Shown here in pieces: positions 6,259 to 10,832 of a stretch of 10,832 bases of DNA (the first letter of the stretch is position 1; the number at the start of each line of letters is the position of its first letter). The position numbers and the translations under genes are program-made. The notes below the pieces were generated by a model, which worked only from the letters and a program-made list of their open reading frames with translations, did not search any database and was not told where the DNA came from. Location of the stretch: the NCBI GenBank assembly GCA_937958285.1, contig CALFXQ010000359.1, forward strand, positions 1 to 10,832. Direction: 5' to 3'. This DNA comes from an uncultured Fusibacter sp. GTDB lineage: Bacteria; Bacillota; Clostridia; Peptostreptococcales; Acidaminobacteraceae.

Positions 6259-7496
6259 CTTTGTTGATTCTCAGATCCCCATGTGATTGATATTAAATGA
6301 TAGCCCTCTAATTGTTCTTTTGTAACGCGGATCACATATGTGTGAGCCGCAATTCGCATGAGTTTTTTTTCGATGCCATCGATCCAAAATCGCGGCTCAC
6401 ATGGCTCATTTAGGGTGTATCTTATCTCGTAATCAGTCGTGATATCCGTAATTGAATGATGAATTGCTCGAATATCAACTTTTGGAGCACCTTTCACACC
6501 TGCATGCTGATCGGGTGCGTCCTGCATTAGCAAACGCGCCAAATTATTACCGAGTATGCCGTTTCGCTGCCTTAAGCGAAGACCTCTACGCTTTAAGAGA
6601 CGGTCTAGAGAGTTAAGCTTGCCGATATGTTCAAGATCTATGGGCGCATCGCAGCCATCAAAATCTGAGCCGATACCCACGTGCTCTGGGCCAATTAGAT
6701 GACATATGTACATAATGTGATCTGCGACATCTTCAATGGAGGCAGTGGTGGGATCGCCAACAAAGGCGCGATGAAAGACCACGTTTATAACACCGCCAGT
6801 GTCTGCGATTGCCTTTAGTTGTAAATCATCGAGATTTCTTACATGAGGTGTAATCTCGTAAGCCCCTGAATGACTCGCTATTAGAGGTTTAGTAGAAGCC
6901 TTGACTGTCGACCAAAAGGTATGGTTGTTCATGTGTGAAACATCGACTAAAATCCTTCTTTGCTCCATTTTTTCAATTACAAGTCTTCCTAAAGGCGTTA
7001 AGTCTAGGCTCGACTGTGTGCCGCCACCAAGGCTATTGCCGTGATTCCAGACCAAAGCAATGGCTTTGACCCCCATATCTGCATACTGATCGATTAGTCC
7101 AAGTGCATTCTCTGAGTCAATGGAATAGGCACCTTCTATGGTCTGTATAGCCCAATGTTGAAAGTCGTTTTTTTGACCAGGGTGTAGAGATCCGCCTGTG
7201 TACTTTCTAAAGGGGGCGCCGATGTGAGATGCAAGTTCTTCAAGGTGCAAAAGTGCAGCAAATTGTCGATTTATAAGCTGTTGATTTTCGGCTGTGGATC
7301 CAAAACCAGGGGTAAAGGCAGCGTAAAAACAGGCATTGATTTGACTTTCCTTAAGTGCTGACCAATGCACTTCTAGGTATTGATCGCGATTATCAAAAAA
7401 GCAACGATGTTGCTCATGCGAATGCTGGATGAGTTTCATGAGGACGTCGTTATGTGCGTCTAGTCTTATTTTTTTTTCGACCGGGATATATACCAT
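6234..7496 (-). CDS. M19 family (renal-type) dipeptidase with a C-terminal extension
   Basis: 420 residues. The ATG at 7496 follows AAAGGAGGT (7501-7509, minus strand), a near-perfect ribosome site. M19 motifs in order: D-A-H-N-D (H15, D17, first metal site), I-E-G-A-Y (E121, bridging glutamate), V-D-V-S-H (H188), A-S-H-S-G-A (H209), P-H-V-R-N-L-D-D (217-224) and G-I-G-S-D-F-D-G (274-281, catalytic aspartate D278). The core ends near N-G-I-L-G-N-N-L-A-R (312-321). The family is a binuclear zinc enzyme that hydrolyses dipeptides, some with D-residues. There is no signal peptide, so it is probably cytoplasmic. Bacterial members are usually about 310-340 residues. Here about 85 further residues (336-420) look beta-rich and may form an extra domain that I do not recognise. 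A nine-T run (7469-7477, plus strand) lies in codons 7-10. Its own promoter lies in the divergent region. Confidence 0.93.
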   Translation of the reverse strand: MVYIPVEKKIRLDAHNDVLMKLIQHSHEQHRCFFDNRDQYLEVHWSALKESQINACFYAAFTPGFGSTAENQQLINRQFAALLHLEELASHIGAPFRKYTGGSLHPGQKNDFQHWAIQTIEGAYSIDSENALGLIDQYADMGVKAIALVWNHGNSLGGGTQSSLDLTPLGRLVIEKMEQRRILVDVSHMNNHTFWSTVKASTKPLIASHSGAYEITPHVRNLDDLQLKAIADTGGVINVVFHRAFVGDPTTASIEDVADHIMYICHLIGPEHVGIGSDFDGCDAPIDLEHIGKLNSLDRLLKRRGLRLRQRNGILGNNLARLLMQDAPDQHAGVKGAPKVDIRAIHHSITDITTDYEIRYTLNEPCEPRFWIDGIEKKLMRIAAHTYVIRVTKEQLEGYHLISITWGSENQQRKTTLINF

Positions 7497-7527
7497 TGCG
7501 ACCTCCTTTCGAGGATCTATTAAAATT

Positions 7528-7556
7528 AGTGTACTTGATATAAGATGGAATGTCTA
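7528..7556 (-). promoter_or_regulatory. Sigma-A promoter of the dipeptidase gene
   Basis: Read on the minus strand, TAGACA (7551-7556) is followed after exactly 17 bases by TACACT (7528-7533). These match the consensus at five and four of six positions. Transcription would start near 7521, about 25 bases before the ATG and just upstream of the AAAGGAGGT ribosome site. Confidence 0.55.
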
Positions 7557-7569
7557 TCGAGATAGAAAA

Positions 7570-7587
7570 TTGTGAATCTTGTGACAA
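7570..7587. promoter_or_regulatory. Rex-like operator in the hydrogenase/dipeptidase divergent region
   Basis: TTGTGAATCTTGTGACAA matches the Rex consensus TTGTGAA-N4-TTCACAA in all seven bases of the left half and five of seven in the right half. Rex is the NADH/NAD+-sensing repressor of Gram-positive bacteria and is known to control fermentation and hydrogenase genes in clostridia. The site is centred about 86 bases upstream of hydC, whose operon encodes an NADH-oxidising hydrogenase, so the location makes functional sense. It also resembles a Crp-type TGTGA-N6-TCACA site (right half one base off), which is less likely in this group. The dipeptidase -35 hexamer is 14 bases away, so that gene could also be affected. 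Confidence 0.5.
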
Positions 7588-7590
7588 TTA

Positions 7591-7619
7591 TGGTTAGTTT
7601 ACCATTCTGGTGGTAAACT
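7591..7619 (+). promoter_or_regulatory. Possible extended -10 promoter for the hydrogenase operon
   Basis: TAAACT (7614-7619) is preceded by TGG, an extended -10 pattern. The matching -35 position (7591-7596, TGGTTA) is poor. The predicted start near 7626 would give a leader of about 40 bases. No better -35/-10 pair was found on the plus strand between 7497 and 7664. Confidence 0.3.
7596..7619. repeat. 9-bp inverted repeat (candidate operator) upstream of hydC
   Basis: AGTTTACCA (7596-7604) and TGGTAAACT (7611-7619) are perfect reverse complements around the six-base spacer TTCTGG. No T run follows, so it is not a terminator. The right arm includes a TGGTAAACT sequence that resembles an extended -10 element, so a protein bound here could block the hydrogenase promoter. 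The segment CCATTCTGGT (7602-7611) recurs as CCATTCTAGT at 7641-7650, just before the hydC ribosome site. Confidence 0.5.
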
Positions 7620-7664
7620 AGTATTGGCAATGTACGTTAGCCATTCTAGTAAGGGGGAAGCTAA

Positions 7665-8228
7665 ATGGTGTGGTTGGGAGAACGCGTCGAACCGGCATTA
7701 GATGAGCAAAAGAGAAAAATTGTAGATGAAGGTATTGCAAAGTTTAACAGTGACCAAACTCGACTTGTAGATATTCTGCTGTGCATCCAAAATGAGATGT
7801 CGATGCAGTATATTTCAAAAGAAGTGGCGAGCTATTTAAGTTGGAAGCTCGATATTCCATTGAGTCGCACCTTTGATGTGATTTCGTTCTACGGTGCGCT
7901 ATCCGATACACCTCGGGGAACTTTTGTTGTGCAGTATTGCGATAGTGTGGTGTGCCGCTTAACAGGACACACAGAGATAGAAGCCCGCCTGGTAGAGCTT
8001 CTCGGTGTAAAGCCAAGGGAGACATCTAAAAGTGGAAGTGTTTGGCTCGAAAGTGTTCCGTGTTTTGGTGCGTGCGATATATCACCTGCAATTCGCATAA
8101 ATGGTGTGGTATACGGGCGTCTTACAGATGTAAATAAAATAGAAGATGCGCTAAAACGCAGTGGGCTTCTTAATAGTCAAATTCCAGGTTCTCTATCTAA
8201 TAATCGGGGGGAAGAACAACATGTCTGA
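7665..8228 (+). CDS. hydC: NuoE-like [2Fe-2S] subunit of NADH-dependent [FeFe] hydrogenase
   Basis: 187 residues. The ATG at 7665 follows GGGGGA (7653-7658) by six bases. An N-terminal helical part (1-80) is followed by a thioredoxin-like fold with the NuoE cluster pattern: C92-x4-C97 (Q-Y-C-D-S-V-V-C) and C133-x3-C137 (P-C-F-G-A-C-D). These bind one [2Fe-2S] cluster. In trimeric hydrogenases this subunit passes electrons between the flavin subunit and the rest of the complex in the cytoplasm. It is the first gene of a three-gene operon. Its last eight bases overlap the start of hydB (ATG at 8221), which suggests translational coupling. The last 20 or so residues are polar and lie outside the family fold. 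The naming follows the Thermotoga scheme (HydC is NuoE-like). Without the neighbours it could equally be a formate-dehydrogenase or complex I NuoE subunit, but the adjacent hydA settles the assignment. Confidence 0.93.
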   Translation: MVWLGERVEPALDEQKRKIVDEGIAKFNSDQTRLVDILLCIQNEMSMQYISKEVASYLSWKLDIPLSRTFDVISFYGALSDTPRGTFVVQYCDSVVCRLTGHTEIEARLVELLGVKPRETSKSGSVWLESVPCFGACDISPAIRINGVVYGRLTDVNKIEDALKRSGLLNSQIPGSLSNNRGEEQHV

Positions 8229-9456
8229 AATTCGCTACATCAGTGAGAATTTTGACCGATATGATGGTCTTTCAATAGGTGCATATAAAGCGCTCGGTGG
8301 TTTTGAAGCACTAAAATCAGCTAGGGCGTTAAATCGGGAAGAAATTTGCACCACATTGATTCATTCTGGTTTGCAGGGCAGGGGCGGAGCGGCATATGGA
8401 ACGGGCATCAAGTGGCAGCAAGCACTTTCGGTAACCGGCGAAGATAAGGTGGTTATTTGCAATGCCGATGAAGGTGAGCCTTGTACATTCAAAGATCGAA
8501 CACTACTTGAAAAAGATCCGTATCGCATTGTAGAAGGCATGATTATCGCAGGCTACGCAGTGAATGCTAAACGTGGTTTTATATATTTAAGAGAAGAGTA
8601 TTGGCACCTCAGAAAGCAGATTGAGCATGTACTTGCATCATGTCAACAAGAGGGTTACTTAGGTGAAGAGAGCGGTTTTCAAATTGAATTGTATTCAGGT
8701 GCAGGTGCCTATGTCTGTGGAGAGGGCTCTAGCCTTATAGAATCCATGGAAGGCAAGAGTGGTAGGCCACGTATCAAACCTCCATTTATCAAAGAAGCAG
8801 GCTTATTTTTAAAACCAACCCTTGTCAACAACGTAGAAACCCTTGCCTGTGTTACGGCAATTTTTCAACATGGACTTGATCGGTTTACTTCATATGGCGA
8901 AGGCAAATCTACCGGTACAAAGATGATTTCTCTAGCGGGTCATGTCAACAAACCTGGTACGTACGAAATCGCTTTTGGCACACCACTTCGATCAATTGTA
9001 GAACAGCTTGGTGGTGGGATTAAAAACGGTGGCGAGGTCAAGTTTTTTCAACTTGGCGGCGCATCCGGACGCATTGGCACAAAGGAACAACTCGACACAG
9101 CCTACACCTACGAGGCATTATCTAAGGCAGGTCTCGATGTGGGCTCTGGCGGATTTTTAGTGGCAGACCAATCGGCCTCGGTTATTGCGTTTATTAAGTC
9201 CGTTCAAGATTTCTTTATTCACGAGAGCTGCGGAAAATGTACGCCTTGTCGCGAGGGTAACCGGCAAATTGGGCACATTGTAGATCGATGGAATCGCAGT
9301 GAAGGACGAGAAAAAGATGTTGAGACAGCGAAGCGCTTTGCCAATATTATGAAATCTTGTTCGTTCTGTGGACTTGGCGAAACGGCACAAAGTGCACTGC
9401 TTTCAGCCATAAAACACTTTCCAGAAGCGTTTATGCTACAGGAGGAATCGCGATGA
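8221..9456 (+). CDS. hydB: NuoF-like NADH- and FMN-binding subunit of [FeFe] hydrogenase (compact form)
   Basis: 411 residues from the ATG at 8221, preceded by a G-rich ribosome site (GGGGGGAAG). An in-frame GTG at 8161 would lie inside hydC and was rejected. Motifs: G-R-G-G-A-A-Y-G-T-G-I-K-W (53-65, NADH/FMN glycine loop), N-A-D-E-G-E-P-C-T-F-K-D-R (81-93), G-A-G-A-Y-V-C-G-E-G-S-S-L (160-172), G-R-P-R and L-V-N-N-V-E-T. C337, C340 and C343 (E-S-C-G-K-C-T-P-C-R-E-G) with C383 (C-G-L-G) bind a [4Fe-4S] cluster; C380 is an extra cysteine. It should oxidise NADH (or reduce NAD+) and pass electrons on through clusters. It lacks both the N-terminal thioredoxin-like domain and the C-terminal two-cluster ferredoxin domain that make classical bifurcating HydB about 600 residues. 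Its stop overlaps the hydA start (ATGA). Confidence 0.94.
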   Translation: MSEIRYISENFDRYDGLSIGAYKALGGFEALKSARALNREEICTTLIHSGLQGRGGAAYGTGIKWQQALSVTGEDKVVICNADEGEPCTFKDRTLLEKDPYRIVEGMIIAGYAVNAKRGFIYLREEYWHLRKQIEHVLASCQQEGYLGEESGFQIELYSGAGAYVCGEGSSLIESMEGKSGRPRIKPPFIKEAGLFLKPTLVNNVETLACVTAIFQHGLDRFTSYGEGKSTGTKMISLAGHVNKPGTYEIAFGTPLRSIVEQLGGGIKNGGEVKFFQLGGASGRIGTKEQLDTAYTYEALSKAGLDVGSGGFLVADQSASVIAFIKSVQDFFIHESCGKCTPCREGNRQIGHIVDRWNRSEGREKDVETAKRFANIMKSCSFCGLGETAQSALLSAIKHFPEAFMLQEESR

Positions 9457-10832
9457 ATAATGTGCCACTTTACGAAATGATTCAGTTGACCATCGATTAT
9501 CAGTCCATTCAGGTACCAAAGGGCACCACAATACTAGAAGCTGCTAAACAAGGTGGTGTAGATATTCCGCATTTGTGTTTTCACCCGGATCAGAGCATAA
9601 AGGGCAACTGTCGCATTTGTATGGTAGAGGTAAAAGGCTCTAGAAAACTGGCTGCAGCATGTGCAACGCCAGCTTGGGAAGGAATGGAAATACTGACCCA
9701 CTCCAGACAAGTAAGAGACATGCAAAAGGGTGTATTAGAGCTAATACTCGCCAATCACCAACAAGACTGTCTTAATTGTCAACGGAACGGAAGCTGTGAA
9801 TTGCTTGCACTATGCGAGCGTTTCAACATCACGAGAAGTCCTTTAGAAGATGCAGTAGAGGCACTTGCCCTAGACAATACAAATCCATCACTGGTGAGAG
9901 ACACGGCAAAATGTGTTAAGTGTATGCGTTGTGTTGAGGCTTGCCAAAAGGTTCAGACCGTCGATGTGCTCACGCACAGCCACCGGTCGATACATTTTAA
10001 TGTTACACCTGCATATAATCAGCCTCTCGAGAGTACAATGTGCGTATATTGTGGCCAATGTGCGGCTGTTTGCCCAACGGGTGCAATCGTCGAGAAAGAC
10101 GAAACAGACTTGGTATGGGAGGCCCTAGAAAACCCCACTAAGCACGTCGTCGTTCAAGTAGCGCCTGCTGTGCGCGTTGCCATAGGCGATGCCTTCGATC
10201 TCCCGCCCGGAGAAGCGGTAGCAGAAAAATTGGCAGCCACACTAAGGCGCCTTGGATTTAATGGCGTTTTTGACACGAACTTTACTGCGGATTTAACCAT
10301 TGTAGAAGAGTCCAATGAATTGCTCTACCGCATAAAAAACAAGGGTGTTTTACCTATGGTGACATCTTGCTCTCCAGGCTGGATCAATTTTATGGAGGGG
10401 CGTTATTTTGATCTTGAAGCGCATATTTCCACGTGTAAGTCACCCCAGCAAATGTTTGGCGCACTATCTAAGACCTATTACGCAAAGCTCAATAACCTAG
10501 ATCCTAAAGACATTTTTACTGTATCAATAATGCCGTGTACTGCCAAGAAGTATGAGGCGGCAAGAGAAGAGATGGGCCGCGAGGGTTATCGCGATGTAGA
10601 TGTGGTACTGACAACAAGAGAGTTGGCGCGAATGATAAAAAGTTCGGGCATAATATTTGAGTCCCAAGCGCCACAAGAATTTGATGCACCTTTTGGTTTG
10701 GCCAGTGGCGCGGGTGTCATATTTGGGGCATCCGGTGGCGTAATGGAAGCAGCACTTCGTACGGCACACTCCGTTGTACTTGGACGACCAATGGAAAACT
10801 TGTCATTTACACCAGTTCGCGGTTTAGATGGC
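9453..10832 (+). CDS. hydA: [FeFe] hydrogenase catalytic subunit HydA, modular form (partial, runs off the right edge)
   Basis: 460 codons are visible, open to the edge. The ATG at 9453 overlaps the hydB stop and follows AGGAGG (9440-9445) by seven bases. Residues 1-80 are a plant-type [2Fe-2S] domain (C42, C53, C56, C70). Next is the His-ligated [4Fe-4S] site H102-x3-C106-x2-C109-x5-C115. A two-cluster ferredoxin follows (C154, C157, C160, C164 and C197, C200, C203, C207). The H-cluster domain begins near 230. L1 reads T-S-C-S-P-G-W (304-310) instead of the usual T-S-C-C-P-x-W. L2 is M-P-C-T-A-K-K-Y-E (360-368). A further cysteine is at C328 (S-T-C-K-S-P-Q-Q). G-G-V-M-E-A-A-L-R follows; L3 and the C-terminus are beyond the window. 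No Tat signal, so cytoplasmic. It reduces protons to H2 (or the reverse), fed from NADH through HydB and HydC. Confidence 0.95.
   Translation, partial: MNNVPLYEMIQLTIDYQSIQVPKGTTILEAAKQGGVDIPHLCFHPDQSIKGNCRICMVEVKGSRKLAAACATPAWEGMEILTHSRQVRDMQKGVLELILANHQQDCLNCQRNGSCELLALCERFNITRSPLEDAVEALALDNTNPSLVRDTAKCVKCMRCVEACQKVQTVDVLTHSHRSIHFNVTPAYNQPLESTMCVYCGQCAAVCPTGAIVEKDETDLVWEALENPTKHVVVQVAPAVRVAIGDAFDLPPGEAVAEKLAATLRRLGFNGVFDTNFTADLTIVEESNELLYRIKNKGVLPMVTSCSPGWINFMEGRYFDLEAHISTCKSPQQMFGALSKTYYAKLNNLDPKDIFTVSIMPCTAKKYEAAREEMGREGYRDVDVVLTTRELARMIKSSGIIFESQAPQEFDAPFGLASGAGVIFGASGGVMEAALRTAHSVVLGRPMENLSFTPVRGLDG

Noticed and set aside
8161..8220. N-terminal extension of the NuoF-like protein from a GTG at 8161
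   Set aside because: It lies inside hydC, has no ribosome site and does not resemble the family. The ATG at 8221 has a G-rich ribosome site and gives a normal NuoF start.
9913..10128. Plus-strand ORF of 71 codons inside hydA and several minus-strand ORFs in 9157-10769
   Set aside because: They are shadows of hydB and hydA in other frames, with no ribosome sites or recognisable domains.
1..10832. CRISPR array, insertion sequence, prophage or toxin-antitoxin pair
   Set aside because: No regularly spaced repeats, transposase motifs, terminal inverted repeats or paired small genes were found on either strand.

Overview
The window looks like a chromosomal segment of an anaerobic, fermentative member of the Firmicutes, most likely a clostridium-like amino-acid or peptide fermenter. 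The clues are AT-rich DNA, strong AGGAGG-type ribosome sites, sigma-A-like promoters, a PepF-type peptidase, HD-GYP proteins and an NADH-linked [FeFe] hydrogenase operon. The sequence alone does not let me name a genus.

Left part (1-1983): a minus-strand gene enters from the left edge. Only its first 97 codons are visible, and they resemble the N-terminus of the second minus-strand gene, a complete HD-GYP cyclic-di-GMP phosphodiesterase (874-1953). Between them, on the plus strand, is a small PqqD-like gene (486-839) with its own promoter and no visible RiPP partners. A bidirectional terminator at 849-875 separates it from the HD-GYP gene.

Middle (2103-7496): a tRNA-Thr(CGT) is followed by pepF (M3 oligoendopeptidase) and, 33 bases later, a membrane sensor protein. 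That protein has a signal peptide, a periplasmic solute-binding domain, one membrane helix, a PAS domain and a histidine-kinase core. Its phosphoacceptor histidine is replaced by threonine while the ATPase domain looks intact. A convergent M19 (renal-type) dipeptidase with an extra C-terminal domain ends back to back with it. One long hairpin at 6209-6258 appears to terminate both genes. PepF, the dipeptidase and an amino-acid-type binding domain together suggest peptide use, but the functional link is inference.

Right part (7497-10832): the 168-base divergent region carries a good promoter for the dipeptidase, a Rex-like operator and a 9-bp palindrome. Then come three translationally overlapping genes for a trimeric NADH-dependent [FeFe] hydrogenase: NuoE-like (hydC), a compact NuoF-like subunit (hydB) and modular HydA (cut by the window end). 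The NuoF subunit lacks the extra ferredoxin domains of the classical electron-bifurcating HydB. HydA has a serine in the L1 H-cluster motif where a cysteine ligand is usual. A Rex site fits an operon that reoxidises NADH as H2. The most notable points are the kinase without its phosphoacceptor, the compact hydrogenase with its Rex-like site, and the orphan PqqD-like gene.
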